64,000 bases of DNA from Verrucomicrobiota bacterium. GTDB lineage: Bacteria; Verrucomicrobiota; Verrucomicrobiia; Limisphaerales; UBA1096. The notes beneath the pieces are model-generated. The model was not told the DNA's origin, did not search any database, and was given only the letters and a program-made list of their open reading frames with translations. The stretch lies in assembly GCA_014382705.1 (NCBI GenBank), contig JACNJE010000090.1, forward strand, positions 1 to 64,000, read 5' to 3'. A program made the translations under genes and the position numbers. This document shows, one piece after another, positions 15,951 to 24,893 of the stretch; the first letter of the stretch is position 1, and each line of letters begins with the position of its first letter.

Positions 15951-16694
15951 TCAGTCGTCCGACCGGCCATCCGTTGCCTGCTGAAGCTGTTCGCTCCAAT
16001 ATTGGAGAAAGAATTTCTTCTCCCCGAAGTTAAAGAGTGAGTCCGACTTCCCGACGATCGGGCGCAGGGTCGTGGTCATTTGGACGGTTACCAGCAGGAA
16101 AATCATGCACCAGACGAGCAGATGGCCGGTGTTGGTCATGCCCATCGCCTTCCCGGCACGGAAGATCAGGGTGAACCCGAACCCAACGCAGATCACCCAC
16201 AACACCAGCAGCAAGAAACCGATAAACAGTGCCGACGTGCTGGAGACGCTGAACAGCCAAACCACCGGGGCGAACCCGACCAACAGCAAACCGGAGAGCG
16301 CCACAATCGCGCACAGCATACCCACAACGGAACTGAACTTCGCCTTCAACCCGCCGATGCAGGTGAAGATGTAAAGGCTCGGCAGGCAGATCAGGGCGCT
16401 GAAGATCAACCCGGAAACAATCTTGAGGGGAGTCGCCCAGAGTTGGTTGCCCCATGAGAAGGTGCCCACGACGAACCCGAACACCGACAGGCAGACCACC
16501 GAAACGAGGAGGAGCACACCGTGAATCCGCCAGGAGATGTTCCCGGTTTCGAGTTCGTGAACAATGGACAGTGGCTTCTGCAGCAGTTTCCCGATCAGGT
16601 TCGAGAGAGAGGTTCCCCCTTCCAGTGGGACGTATTCATCATCGCGAATGCCCCCGTGGTTGCCCGGGTTCGGTTTACTTTTATTCCCAGTCAT
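15951..16694 (-). CDS. Integral membrane protein of unknown function (first of a pair)
   Basis: This 247-residue protein has an N-terminal hydrophilic segment (about 55 residues), then about five transmembrane helices (VLLLVSVVCLSVFGFVVGTF, IVSGLIFSALICLPSLYIF, ALSGLLLVGFAPVVWLF, ALFIGFLLLVLWVICVGFGF, LLVWCMIFLLVTVQMTTTL). The C-terminus reads LRPIVGKSDSLFNF...FFLQYW. The neighbouring gene ends in a similar way (SWNLRPYFVSPGL...NFYEAVW), so the two may be distant paralogues or partners. No known family was recognised. Confidence 0.65.
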   Translation of the reverse strand: MTGNKSKPNPGNHGGIRDDEYVPLEGGTSLSNLIGKLLQKPLSIVHELETGNISWRIHGVLLLVSVVCLSVFGFVVGTFSWGNQLWATPLKIVSGLIFSALICLPSLYIFTCIGGLKAKFSSVVGMLCAIVALSGLLLVGFAPVVWLFSVSSTSALFIGFLLLVLWVICVGFGFTLIFRAGKAMGMTNTGHLLVWCMIFLLVTVQMTTTLRPIVGKSDSLFNFGEKKFFLQYWSEQLQQATDGRSDD

Positions 16695-16726
16695 GTCTAG
16701 TTTGGTTTTGAATATAGTTCATGCAG

Positions 16727-17422
16727 TCAGGTGACATTCTTGATGGCGACCCAAACCGCCTCGTAAAAATTGCCGTTGAAGGGATCGTCCCGGAGAAACT
16801 CCACCTTGAGTCCAGGCGAAACAAAATACGGACGCAGATTCCACGACACCTGCGCCCCGACGAACAGGTTGCCGGCCAGCCAGGCAAAAAAGGCAACCGT
16901 TCCGGCCCGGCTTCTGTCCGAAAACTCCCGGACGTGTTGAAGCAATCGAGCGTGAGCGACGATGCCGGCAAATGCGATCAGCAGGGTGTGCATCAGCAGG
17001 CTGGCTCCGTGCCAGGCGTACCCCCCGGAACCGTCACCCGACGACGGCGTGTTCAGGGTCGCGAAGAAGCTGACCGGACTCAGCGCCCCAAGGATCACCG
17101 CCATGATGGCGACCCCGACCAACAGGAATTGCAGGCTTTTTCGAACGCCAATCCCGCTCCCCACCACCAGGCCCAGCAGGCCGTTGAGCAGGCCGTTCAA
17201 GAGGAGAGTGATGAGGAGGATCAGCGGCAGCTTGACTGCGACATACGCCCCCATTTCCCAGCCATTCCGGAGGCCCACGGTAAACCCGTAGGTGCCGCAC
17301 CCCAGCGCAATCAACAGCAGGCAACACCGGACGGATCCCGTTCGCGCGGCACCGATCCAGTCCGCGAGCAGCCCATTGTCCCCGCGGCATAGGGCGATGG
17401 CATTCTGAGTGGTCGGGTTCAA
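16727..17422 (-). CDS. Integral membrane protein of unknown function (second of a pair)
   Basis: This protein is about 231 residues from a TTG at 17422 (then NPTTQNAIALCRGDNGLLAD). The start is uncertain because no ATG or GTG is nearby, and another TTG lies upstream. It has about six hydrophobic segments and ends LAGNLFVGAQVSWNLRPYF...NGNFYEAVWVAIKNVT. The open frame continues upstream into the KamA gene, and that part is a shadow. Related proteins occur next to one another in other PVC genomes as far as I recall, but no function is known to me. Confidence 0.6.
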   Translation of the reverse strand: MNPTTQNAIALCRGDNGLLADWIGAARTGSVRCCLLLIALGCGTYGFTVGLRNGWEMGAYVAVKLPLILLITLLLNGLLNGLLGLVVGSGIGVRKSLQFLLVGVAIMAVILGALSPVSFFATLNTPSSGDGSGGYAWHGASLLMHTLLIAFAGIVAHARLLQHVREFSDRSRAGTVAFFAWLAGNLFVGAQVSWNLRPYFVSPGLKVEFLRDDPFNGNFYEAVWVAIKNVT

Positions 17423-17517
17423 GTTGACTGAAGCTGTATGGACTCCGCTTCCCCGGCCCCCGTTCAAAATCGGTCGGCAATCCTTGGCCAGTTCCTTCCG
17501 CTTGGCCAAGCGGTGAG

Positions 17518-18906
17518 CTAGTGGCGGGTGGCTTCCGCCTTGGCCATCGCCTCGGCCTTGAACTTGGCCAAGCGGCTGTGGATTTCGGGTTCGTTGGCCC
17601 AAAGCGCTTGGCCCCCTTCCGGCAGGCGGTGGATGGGGTCGTAGTAGTAGAAGATCTCGCCCGGCTTGGCCGTGGGCGAGGTCCACGCGGACACGCCGAT
17701 TTCGCGGTCGTAGAGTGTGTAGCTGGAGATTTCCCGCTTGCCGCCGCCGCCGGGGGCATCGCAGACGACGCGGGGCGTGTTGAAGCCGGCGATTGATCCC
17801 TGCAACCGGCGCGACAACTGTTCCGCCCTGTGCACCGTCGTGCGGAGGTGTTCGCAGCCCGGCACCATGTCGTGCAGGTAGACGTAGTACGGCTGGATGA
17901 GCAGACTGGAAAGTTTCTTGCTGGTGTAGTGCAGACAGTCGAACCCGTCGTTCACCCCGCTGATGAGTACGGACTGGTTTCGGACACGAACACCGGTTTC
18001 GGACAGCGCCTTCATCGCGCGCGAGGTCCACGCCGTGATCTCGCGGTCGGTGTTGAAGTGCGTGTGCAGCGCGACTTCCTTCATTCGCTCGCGGCCCAGT
18101 TGGCATACCTCGTCCAGCGCCGCCATCCAGTCGGTGTCGCTGGTGAATTTCATCGGCATGATGGCCAGGCCCTTTGTCGCAAACCGGATCCGGCGCACGG
18201 TGGGAATCTCCAGCAGCGTAATCCCGATCTGGCGGATCTGGTTGGGTCGCAGCAGCAGGGCGTCCCCGCCGGAGATGACGATGTCCTCCAGGTCCGGATG
18301 GTTGCGGATGTAGTCAAACGTGGCATCCCACTCGGTGGCATTCGCGCCGTAGGTGGATTTGCTTTTCACCGCCGTGCTGCCTCCGACAACCCGGCTGCGG
18401 GTGCAGAAGGAGCAGTAGACCGGGCAGAGCGTGATCGGCAAAAACAGCGCCTTGTCGGGATAACGATGCGTGAGGTACGGCGTCGCCTTGTTGCTGTCTT
18501 CGGCCAGCGAGTCGTCCATCGCGTGCGGGTGGTCGGGGACGAACTGCGAACCCAGCGGCAGGAACTGGCGGCGCACCGGGTCGTTCTCCACGTTGTCCCA
18601 CAGGATGCGCGAGAAGATGTACGGCGTGAGGCGCACGTTCATCGGGGTCTTCAGCAGGCCGTCCTCGATGTCCGCAACCAGCGACGGCGTGGCCAACTCG
18701 CGCAGTGCCTCCTGAATGCCTTGGATGGAGGTCACCGAGTGGCGCTGCTGCCAGCGGAAATCCCCGAACGTCGCGGCGTCGACATCGCGCCAGGCGGGGA
18801 TCGTCCGCCAAAACTCCGAGTGGTCGAACGCATACGTCAGCGGCCCGCCGCCACCCGGCTGGGCGCAGGGCGATTCGCTTTGTACGGTTGTTGCCTCCTC
18901 GATCAT
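17518..18906 (-). CDS. KamA-family radical SAM aminomutase
   Basis: This 462-residue protein carries a radical SAM cluster motif CPVYCSFC (CxxxCxxC) and the PLP-lysine motif APGGGGK typical of lysine 2,3-aminomutases. The region VISGGDALLL fits SAM binding. Members move an amino group between alpha and beta carbons. The substrate here may be lysine or another amino acid, and the length is closer to KamA than to EpmB (about 340 residues). It could supply beta-amino acids for osmoprotection or product formation. The 562-residue ORF on the other strand is a shadow. Confidence 0.88.
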   Translation of the reverse strand: MIEEATTVQSESPCAQPGGGGPLTYAFDHSEFWRTIPAWRDVDAATFGDFRWQQRHSVTSIQGIQEALRELATPSLVADIEDGLLKTPMNVRLTPYIFSRILWDNVENDPVRRQFLPLGSQFVPDHPHAMDDSLAEDSNKATPYLTHRYPDKALFLPITLCPVYCSFCTRSRVVGGSTAVKSKSTYGANATEWDATFDYIRNHPDLEDIVISGGDALLLRPNQIRQIGITLLEIPTVRRIRFATKGLAIMPMKFTSDTDWMAALDEVCQLGRERMKEVALHTHFNTDREITAWTSRAMKALSETGVRVRNQSVLISGVNDGFDCLHYTSKKLSSLLIQPYYVYLHDMVPGCEHLRTTVHRAEQLSRRLQGSIAGFNTPRVVCDAPGGGGKREISSYTLYDREIGVSAWTSPTAKPGEIFYYYDPIHRLPEGGQALWANEPEIHSRLAKFKAEAMAKAEATRH

Positions 18907-18987
18907 CGGCGATGCCTGTGCGGCACGGTCAATCAGGACGCCCAGTATAACGGCATGGCTGCATTTTACGAGTCTATTCAGCCTGCC

Positions 18988-19440
18988 TCACCGCTTGGTT
19001 TTGGAGGTGACCTTGATCTCCGAGATGACCATTTCCCTGTCGATCGCCTTGCACATGTCGTAGATCGTCAGCGCGGCGGTCGAGACCGCCGTGAGCGCCT
19101 CCATCTCGACGCCGGTCCTGGCCGAGATGCGGGCCGAGGCGGTGATGATGATCCGGTCGCGGCTGGCCGGGATTTCAAAACAGACCTCCGCGTGGGAGAT
19201 CGGCAGCGGGTGGCAGAGCGGGATCAACTCGGCGGTTTTTTTCGCGGCCATGATGCCGGCCAGGCGGGCCGTCGCCAGCACGTTGCCCTTGGCCGTGTCG
19301 CCGCTCTCGACCGCGTTGAGCGTGGCTGCGGCCAGGCGGATCTCGCCGCGGGCCGTCGCCTCGCGCGCCTGCTCCGGCTTGGCCGAGACGTCGACCATGC
19401 GGGCCTCGCCGTCGGCGTCGATATGGGTCAGTTCACTCAT
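18988..19440 (-). CDS. moaC: Cyclic pyranopterin monophosphate synthase MoaC
   Basis: This 150-residue molybdenum-cofactor enzyme has the expected motifs: ELTHIDADGEARMVDVS at the start, AKGNVLATARLAGI, IPLCHPLPISH, TGVEMEALTAVS and YDMCKAID, with the catalytic Lys residues in AKGN and CKAID. It converts the MoaA product to cPMP. Its ATG overlaps the panB stop by 4 bp, so the two are translationally coupled although their pathways differ. No other moa gene is in the window. Confidence 0.96.
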   Translation of the reverse strand: MSELTHIDADGEARMVDVSAKPEQAREATARGEIRLAAATLNAVESGDTAKGNVLATARLAGIMAAKKTAELIPLCHPLPISHAEVCFEIPASRDRIIITASARISARTGVEMEALTAVSTAALTIYDMCKAIDREMVISEIKVTSKTKR

Positions 19441-20210
19441 GCGCTCGGCTTGGCCAAGCCATCCTTCCAGCCGCGAATCATGCCAACCATGCGTTCCCGG
19501 AGCAACTCATCCGGCTGAATGTGTCTGGGGATAAAGTCCGGCGAGGTGCCGAGCAGGTCGGTGGTCACCAAGATTTGTCCGTCGCAGCGTTTGCCGGAAC
19601 CGATCCCAATGGTCGGAATGTCAACCAAGCGCGTAATCTCACCGGCGACGGCCGGTGTCACAAGCTCGAGCACGACGCCGAACGCGCCGGCTTGGCCAAG
19701 CGCTTGGGCATCGGCAAGCAGCGCCTCCCGCTGCGCCTCGTCGCGGCCCTTGACCCGGTAACCGCCCTCCTCGAGCACGTGCTGCGGCAGCATGCCCAAG
19801 TGGCCAAGAAACGGAATGCCGGCGGCGCGGATCGCCTCGACCTGCGGAAGGATCGCCCGGCCGCCCTCGGCCTTGACCGCCTCGGCACCGGCGTCGGCCA
19901 AGCGCTTGGCCGACTCGACGGCTTGCTCCGGCGTCTCGTAAGTCTCAAACGGAAGGTCGGCGACGACAAGGCCGCGTGGCTTGGCCCGGGCGACGGCGCG
20001 GATGTGGTGCTCCATCTCCTCGAGCGTGACATGCGTGGTGTCCGGGTAGCCGAGAACGACCATCCCGAGCGAGTCGCCGACAAGCAGCAACGGCACCCCA
20101 GCAGCGTCGAGCAACTTGGCCATGGGGAAGTCGTACGCGGTCAGCGCCGCGATCGGCTCGTGGCCCTTGCGTTGTCGAATCGTTTGCGGCGTCTCCCGTG
20201 TCTCGCTCAA
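19437..20210 (-). CDS. panB: 3-methyl-2-oxobutanoate hydroxymethyltransferase PanB
   Basis: This 257-residue protein has PanB motifs: ALTAYDFPMAKLLDAAG, LLVGDSLGMVVLGYPDT (metal site), ADLPF, KAEGG, GHLGMLPQ and IPTIGIGSG. It makes ketopantoate for CoA synthesis using methylene-tetrahydrofolate. No ATG fits, so I chose TTG 20210, which is supported by a GGGGAGAA ribosome-binding site 9 bases upstream. The C-terminus (DGLAKPSA) comes from a TTGGCCAAG copy. It overlaps moaC by 4 bp. The longer track ORF fuses it wrongly to the pseudopilin region. Confidence 0.94.
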   Translation of the reverse strand: MSETRETPQTIRQRKGHEPIAALTAYDFPMAKLLDAAGVPLLLVGDSLGMVVLGYPDTTHVTLEEMEHHIRAVARAKPRGLVVADLPFETYETPEQAVESAKRLADAGAEAVKAEGGRAILPQVEAIRAAGIPFLGHLGMLPQHVLEEGGYRVKGRDEAQREALLADAQALGQAGAFGVVLELVTPAVAGEITRLVDIPTIGIGSGKRCDGQILVTTDLLGTSPDFIPRHIQPDELLRERMVGMIRGWKDGLAKPSA

Positions 20211-20257
20211 GCGGCAAGGTTCTCCCCGGTTCGCCGCGCGCTCAAGCGCAAACTCGG

Positions 20258-20989
20258 TTACCCGCCGCGCTTCGGATCGAGCCACGGCGTGCCGGACCAG
20301 TACCACTTGAACGACGGCAGCGACTCGGCGTGGCCGTCGGTGAAGCTGACATTGCTCTTGGTGTTGTGGCGCAGGTGCGGGCCGCCCCAGTTCGGGTCGC
20401 CGGAGGTGACGCAGCCGCCACAGGGCGCGCTGTTGCCGGGATCGTGAACAATCCAGCAGCCGGCTTTTTCCGGCGACTGCGGGGTGACGCATTTCTTCGG
20501 GTTGGTGGTGTTGACCGGCCGGCTGCCGCCGTCGGTCTTGTAAACGAGCGTGGCGGGGCTGCGGACGGCGCTTTCCTTGAGCGGGGCATATTCCCAGACA
20601 CCGGGCCAGTTGCAGCCGCCGAGCCGAAAGTTTGCGGCATAGTTGTTCGTGGTTCGGCCAAAGTCGTAAATCGTCTCCTTGGTCTTGAACGGCTTGCTGG
20701 GGCAACGAAGGGTCTTTTTGGTTTCCTGATACGGCAGCAGATAATTGAACCACGACGTGCGGTTTTGCTGGCTGCCCACCAGCGTGAAGGTCCAGGCGAA
20801 GCGGTCGCCGTTGTCGCCGGTGTACATTTTCGAGGCGAGCGTCAACTGCTTGATGTTGTTGAGGCAGTAGATTTCCTGCCCCTTGGCCTTGGCCTTGGCC
20901 AAGGCTGGCAACAGCAGGGCGGCCAGGATGGCAATGATCGCGATGACCACCAGCAGCTCGATCAGCGTGAATGCGCGGTGGCGTTTCAT
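20258..20989 (-). CDS. Type II secretion-like pseudopilin (prepilin N-methylation domain)
   Basis: This 243-residue protein starts at ATG 20989. The prepilin signal [15 protein letters not shown] has the cleavage-relevant Phe and the Glu at position +5, followed by a long hydrophobic helix ending in [13 protein letters not shown]. The C-terminus has [13 protein letters not shown], the terminal DG/H motif found in the large pseudopilin families of Verrucomicrobia, Lentisphaerae and Planctomycetes. These are processed by prepilin peptidase and are predicted to sit in or on the envelope. The Cys-rich patch (APCGGC) is unusual. A TTGGCCAA copy lies just upstream of the start. Confidence 0.87.
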   Translation of the reverse strand: MKRHRAFTLIELLVVIAIIAILAALLLPALAKAKAKGQEIYCLNNIKQLTLASKMYTGDNGDRFAWTFTLVGSQQNRTSWFNYLLPYQETKKTLRCPSKPFKTKETIYDFGRTTNNYAANFRLGGCNWPGVWEYAPLKESAVRSPATLVYKTDGGSRPVNTTNPKKCVTPQSPEKAGCWIVHDPGNSAPCGGCVTSGDPNWGGPHLRHNTKSNVSFTDGHAESLPSFKWYWSGTPWLDPKRGG

Positions 20990-21003
20990 GGCTTGGCCAA
21001 GCG

Positions 21004-22017
21004 TTACGGCTTGGCACCCCAGTTGAGCAGGCGGCCCCTGCGGCTGGGCTTGTCCGGGGCGTTTTCGCTGCGCTGCAGCACGTTTTTGATGTCCACCTTT
21101 TTGGAGATGTGAAGCAAGGTCCGTTCCTTGGCCGCCCCGCTGAATTTTGACGAGGCCGCCTTGCTGCGCGCGGTCCCGCGCTTGGCCTTCCATTTGCCCG
21201 GCGCGGTCTTTGTATTGCCCGGTGCCTTGCGGCCGGAGAATTGGTTGGGATCGGCGGCCCGGCGCCGGGCTTCGAGGGCGTCCTGCTTGAGCTTGCGCAG
21301 AAACTCCAGCACGGCGGCGGTCTCGCGGCTGGCGGCGACGTCCGGGCGCAACACGCCGTTGGCCAGATTTTCGCGGACCTCGAGCGGCGTGATATCGAGA
21401 TCGGGATTGAGCTTGCGTAACTCGCGCCGCACGGCGGACACGACCGGGTCGCTCAACATCATCGCGCCGAGGTAGTGGCGGTTGGTCACCTCCAGCCGGA
21501 GGCGGAAGTGATCCAGCCCCGCGCTCCGGTGCCCCTCGCGCGTCAGCAGGAACAGCGTCTCGAGGTGCGCGTCGCGGCTGGGCTGCATATGCGACAGGTC
21601 AAATGCCAGGACGACCGGTGTCTCCGGCCGGGTGTTGCCGGTGTCCTCGACATGATGCACCTGCCAGCCGATGCCGTTGGTCAGGACGATCCACTCGACG
21701 CCGTTGAGCAGCGCGTGCTGCGAGGTCGCCAGCAGGTAGCGGTCGTCTGGCGCGGCACCGACCGGGCTGACGCGCACCAGCATGGCGGCCGAGCCGCCGG
21801 AATGAATCGCGAAATCGTAAACCGCCTCGCGGTTGTCCAGCTCCGACGTCACCTCCGTGTAGCGGTCGAACCCGAACAGGTCCGACAACAGGTCGAGCGC
21901 CAGTGTGGCGGTGTCCGCGCGGCTGGCGTCGCGCTCCCGCGCCGCCTTGAGCAGCGGCTTAAACCGGCGCAACCCGGCGCGGAGACGTTCCCGGACTTTT
22001 TTCGTGATCTTGGCCAT
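21004..22017 (-). CDS. Protein with N-terminal type I restriction HsdR_N-like fold, probably catalytically inactive
   Basis: In this 337-residue protein, residues about 35-135 ([50 protein letters not shown]) follow the layout of the HsdR_N-type PD-(D/E)xK nuclease fold. Where the catalytic ExK should stand there is VRV, so activity is doubtful. A C-terminal Lys/Arg/Ala-rich region (about 80 residues) may bind nucleic acid. No methylase or specificity subunit is nearby, so it is not a restriction system. The function is unknown. The gene precedes the pseudopilin by 14 bp. Confidence 0.6.
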   Translation of the reverse strand: MAKITKKVRERLRAGLRRFKPLLKAARERDASRADTATLALDLLSDLFGFDRYTEVTSELDNREAVYDFAIHSGGSAAMLVRVSPVGAAPDDRYLLATSQHALLNGVEWIVLTNGIGWQVHHVEDTGNTRPETPVVLAFDLSHMQPSRDAHLETLFLLTREGHRSAGLDHFRLRLEVTNRHYLGAMMLSDPVVSAVRRELRKLNPDLDITPLEVRENLANGVLRPDVAASRETAAVLEFLRKLKQDALEARRRAADPNQFSGRKAPGNTKTAPGKWKAKRGTARSKAASSKFSGAAKERTLLHISKKVDIKNVLQRSENAPDKPSRRGRLLNWGAKP

Positions 22018-22115
22018 TTGACCGGACGGACGGGTGATTCAAAGCAAGCCACCTGCCAAAAGCAAGCCGACAATGCACTTGAAATGGCCCCGTTTGTCGC
22101 CCCTAATCGCCGCGC

Positions 22116-23189
22116 ATGAACAAGCGCTCACTCCAATTTCTACAGACGTTGGTCAACACTCCCAGCCCTTCCGGCCATGAATCTCGCGGCTTGCGCGTCT
22201 GGATGGACTACGTCAGCCAGTACGCCGACGAGACCTATTCCGACGCCTACGGCAACTGTGTCGCCGTGCTCAACAAGGGCGGCGGCCCGAGGCTGATGCT
22301 CGCCGGTCACGCCGACGAGATCGGCATGACGGTCAACTTCATCGACGCCGACGGCTACGTTTACGTGCGGCGACTCGGCGGCACCAACCCGGCGATCACC
22401 CGGGCACAGCGCGTCATCGTTCATTCCCGCAAAGGCCCGGTGACGGGCGTCGTCGGCAGTGTCGCGCCGCACCTCATGCGCACCGACACCGGCGCGCCGA
22501 AGGCGCCAAAAATTCACGAGGTGTTCATCGACATCGGCGCCCGTTCCCGCAAGGCCGCTGAGAAACTCGTCCGCGTCGGAGACCCGATTACGCTCAATGA
22601 CCAGTTCGAGATTCTGCGCGACGACCTCGTCGTGGCGCGGGCGTTCGACAACCGCGTCGGCACGTGGGCCGTGGCCGAGACACTGCGCCTGCTCAAGACC
22701 GGCAAAGCCAAGCTCAACGCCGAGGTGTGCGCCGTCGCCAACACGATGGAGGAGGTCGGCCTGTTCGGTGCGCGGCAGATCGCCTACTCGCTGCACCCCG
22801 ACGTCGCGCTGGTGATGGACGTCACCCACGCAACCGACTACCCGACCGTGGACAAGCGGCAGCACGGCGATATCAAGGTGGGGCAGGGGCCGACCGTCAC
22901 CCACGGAAACTGCAACCACCCCGAAGTCATCAAGCGCGTCGAGCAAGTGGCCAAGCGGCTGAAGATCAAGTTGCAACACGAGGCGATCTCCGCGACGAGT
23001 GGCACCGACACCGACGCCGTGTTCTGGACGCGCGGCGGCATCCCGAGCGGCCTCATCAGCCTGCCCAACCGCTATATGCACTCGCCGGTGGAAGTCGTCA
23101 GCTTGGCCGACCTCGAGCAGATCCCGCAGCTCATGGCTGGCTTCGCCAAGTCGCTGAAAAAAGGCGAGCAATTCAAAGTAAAGATTTAG
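22116..23189 (+). CDS. M42-family dinuclear metallopeptidase (glutamyl/deblocking aminopeptidase type)
   Basis: This 357-residue protein has all the metal and catalytic motifs in order: LAGHADEIGM (His, Asp), RAFDNRVG (bridging Asp), NTMEEVGLFGA (catalytic Glu-Glu), LVMDVTHATD (Asp) and RYMHSPVE (His). M42 enzymes form large tetrahedral peptidase complexes in the cytoplasm. The stop codon TAG sits in a one-base variant of the iterated palindrome (TTAGCCAAGCG). It converges with lpxA across a structured repeat. Confidence 0.93.
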   Translation: MNKRSLQFLQTLVNTPSPSGHESRGLRVWMDYVSQYADETYSDAYGNCVAVLNKGGGPRLMLAGHADEIGMTVNFIDADGYVYVRRLGGTNPAITRAQRVIVHSRKGPVTGVVGSVAPHLMRTDTGAPKAPKIHEVFIDIGARSRKAAEKLVRVGDPITLNDQFEILRDDLVVARAFDNRVGTWAVAETLRLLKTGKAKLNAEVCAVANTMEEVGLFGARQIAYSLHPDVALVMDVTHATDYPTVDKRQHGDIKVGQGPTVTHGNCNHPEVIKRVEQVAKRLKIKLQHEAISATSGTDTDAVFWTRGGIPSGLISLPNRYMHSPVEVVSLADLEQIPQLMAGFAKSLKKGEQFKVKI

Positions 23190-23208
23190 CCAAGCGCTTG
23201 GCCAAGCG
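23188..23208. repeat. Palindrome pair (one degenerate copy) after the M42 peptidase gene
   Basis: AGCCAAGCGCTTGGCCAAGCG consists of a degenerate TTAGCCAAG copy overlapping the stop codon, then an intact CGCTTGGCCAAGCG. It follows the same head-to-tail spacing as the pairs at 4514 and 15922. Confidence 0.75.
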
Positions 23209-23217
23209 CCAATCAGC

Positions 23218-23408
23218 ATCGGGCTGAAAGCCTGATTTTACGTAGCCGAGGGCAACGCCCTTGATATCGAACCGACAAATCCAACGTGCCCTGCAAGGGC
23301 ATTTTAATCATAAAAAAATACGGTTGAACACCCCTGCAGGGCTGTTTGTTATTGCGCTGATTCCAAGGGCGCAGCCCTCGGCTACGGAAAAGTCGCCTTA
23401 CAGGCGAC
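23218..23408. repeat. Structured intergenic element with long inverted arms (REP/MITE-like)
   Basis: The outer arms CGTAGCCGAGGGCAACGCCC (from 23241) and GGGCGCAGCCCTCGGCTACG (to 23386) pair with two mismatches over 22 bp. Smaller hairpins lie outside (ATCGGGCT-GAA-AGCCTGAT at 23218-23236, GTCGCC-TTACA-GGCGAC at 23392-23408) and inside (GCCCTGCAAGGGC). It fills the gap between the convergent M42 peptidase and lpxA genes. It looks like a small non-autonomous repeat; no transposase is present. It may also act as a bidirectional terminator. Confidence 0.6.
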
Positions 23409-23412
23409 AACT

Positions 23413-24186
23413 TCAGCGCTTGGTGTGGGAGCAGGTGCCGCGCTGGCTGGCGGCGACGAAGTCGATGAGCTGTCCCGCCAGTACGCCGGTGAACTCGGCG
23501 CGGGCTTTTTCCAGCGCGTCTTTCAACAGGTCGCCGCTGAGGAAAATCGCGTGATACGTTTTCTTGAGCTGCGACCGTTCCTCAGCGGAGAACCCGGCGC
23601 GCTTGAGGCCGACGCTGTTGAGGCCGCACATGCCGTTGATGCCGCGCACGATCGTGAATGGCGGCAGGTCGAGGCTCACCCCGGCGCAGCCCTGCATCAT
23701 GGCGAACGCGCCAACCCGGCAGAACTGGTGCACCACGGCGTTGCCGGAGAGGAACGCGCCGTCGCCAATCATCGCATGACCGCCAACCAGCGCGCCGTTG
23801 GCGAGAATGACTTTGTTGCCGATGATGGCGTTGTGGCCGACGTGGCTGTTGGCCATGAAAAAGTTTTCCGATCCGATCCGCGTGTCTTCGTCGGGCGTGT
23901 TGGAGCGATGGAGGGTGACGTTTTCGCGGAAGGTGTTTCGCTCGCCGATGATGAGCCGGGTCGGCTCGCCGCTGTACTTCAAATCTTGCGGCGCGGCGCC
24001 GATGACGCAGCCGGTGTGAAACCGGTTTTCCGCGCCGATTGCGGTGTGGCCGGTGAGGTGAACATGCGGGCCAAGCTCGCAGCCGGCGCCGAGCGTAACC
24101 TGTTCATCGATGATTGAGAACGGGCCGACCCGGACGCTTTCGTGCAGCTGCGCGTTCGCGTGGATGATGGCGGCGGGGTGGATCAT
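23413..24186 (-). CDS. lpxA: UDP-N-acetylglucosamine O-acyltransferase LpxA
   Basis: This 257-residue left-handed beta-helix protein has hexapeptide repeats from IHPAAIIHANAQL onward. It contains the LpxA active-site region ANSHVGHNAIIGNKVILANG, where the catalytic His is expected, and GCVIGAAPQDLKY. It carries out the first step of lipid A synthesis, so the organism has an outer membrane with lipid A or a precursor. Its ATG overlaps the radC stop by 4 bp. The other lpx genes are not nearby. Confidence 0.95.
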   Translation of the reverse strand: MIHPAAIIHANAQLHESVRVGPFSIIDEQVTLGAGCELGPHVHLTGHTAIGAENRFHTGCVIGAAPQDLKYSGEPTRLIIGERNTFRENVTLHRSNTPDEDTRIGSENFFMANSHVGHNAIIGNKVILANGALVGGHAMIGDGAFLSGNAVVHQFCRVGAFAMMQGCAGVSLDLPPFTIVRGINGMCGLNSVGLKRAGFSAEERSQLKKTYHAIFLSGDLLKDALEKARAEFTGVLAGQLIDFVAASQRGTCSHTKR

Positions 24187-24890
24187 GCGTAAAAATAACC
24201 AAGCTCGCGCAGCGACGCGTAATCCTTTTCGCGCTCCGCCGTGCGGCGGCCAAGGATGATGTGGTCCAGCACGTCGATTTTCAACAACTTGCCGGCACGG
24301 ATAATGTCGCGCGTGAACTTGATGTCGGCCTCGGACGGGGTGGGGTCGCCGCTCGGGTGGTTGTGCGCGAGGAACAGCGCCGAGGCGTTGGCGGTGATCG
24401 CGGGGCGGAACACGTCGCGCGGATGTGTCGTCAGCGAGTCGAGCGTGCCGCGCGCGAGCGTCTCCACACGGATCAGCCGCCGCTTGGCGTTTACCAGCAC
24501 GACGTGGAAATGCTCGACCTCCAGCAGCCGGTTGTCCTCGCGAAGCAGTTGGGCGAGTTTTTCCGGCGTGTCGAGCACCGGCAGCTCGTGGCGCAACTCG
24601 TCAGCCATGCGCTTGGCCAGGCTGAAGGCGCTCTTGAGTGTGACCGCCTTGTCGCGGCCGACGCCTTTCACGCACAACGCCTCGACCGGCGCCTTGGCCA
24701 GCGCGTCGAGCGTGCCAAACTTGTTGAGCAGCGACTGGGCGACATCGATCGCCGACAGGCCCTGCGTGCCGGTGCGCAGCAAAATGGCGATGAGTTCACT
24801 GTCCTTGAGCGCGTCGGCGCCCTTGGCCAATAGCCGTTCGCGCGGCTTCTCGCTGTCGGGCAAATCCTTGATGCGGGTGGCCTCCGGCAT
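24183..24890 (-). CDS. radC: RadC-family JAB/MPN-domain protein
   Basis: This 235-residue protein has the N-terminal RadC region (IKDLPDSEKPRERLLAKGAD), a helix-hairpin-helix region (LCVKGVGRDKA) and the C-terminal JAMM metal motif HNHPSGDPTPSEAD. The family name dates from an early DNA-repair assignment that was later withdrawn for E. coli, so the true role is uncertain. It is coupled to lpxA by a 4-bp overlap and starts 3 bp after the sulfatase gene, so all three may share a transcript. Confidence 0.94.
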   Translation of the reverse strand: MPEATRIKDLPDSEKPRERLLAKGADALKDSELIAILLRTGTQGLSAIDVAQSLLNKFGTLDALAKAPVEALCVKGVGRDKAVTLKSAFSLAKRMADELRHELPVLDTPEKLAQLLREDNRLLEVEHFHVVLVNAKRRLIRVETLARGTLDSLTTHPRDVFRPAITANASALFLAHNHPSGDPTPSEADIKFTRDIIRAGKLLKIDVLDHIILGRRTAEREKDYASLRELGYFYA

Positions 24891-24893
24891 GGG

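Noticed and set aside
17830-19518. 562-residue plus-strand ORF opposite the KamA and moaC genes
   Set aside because: It is antisense to two well-supported genes; long mirror ORFs are expected at this GC, and its sequence shows no known motif.
21004-22017. A restriction-modification system
   Set aside because: No methyltransferase, specificity subunit or helicase is nearby, and the nuclease motif is incomplete.
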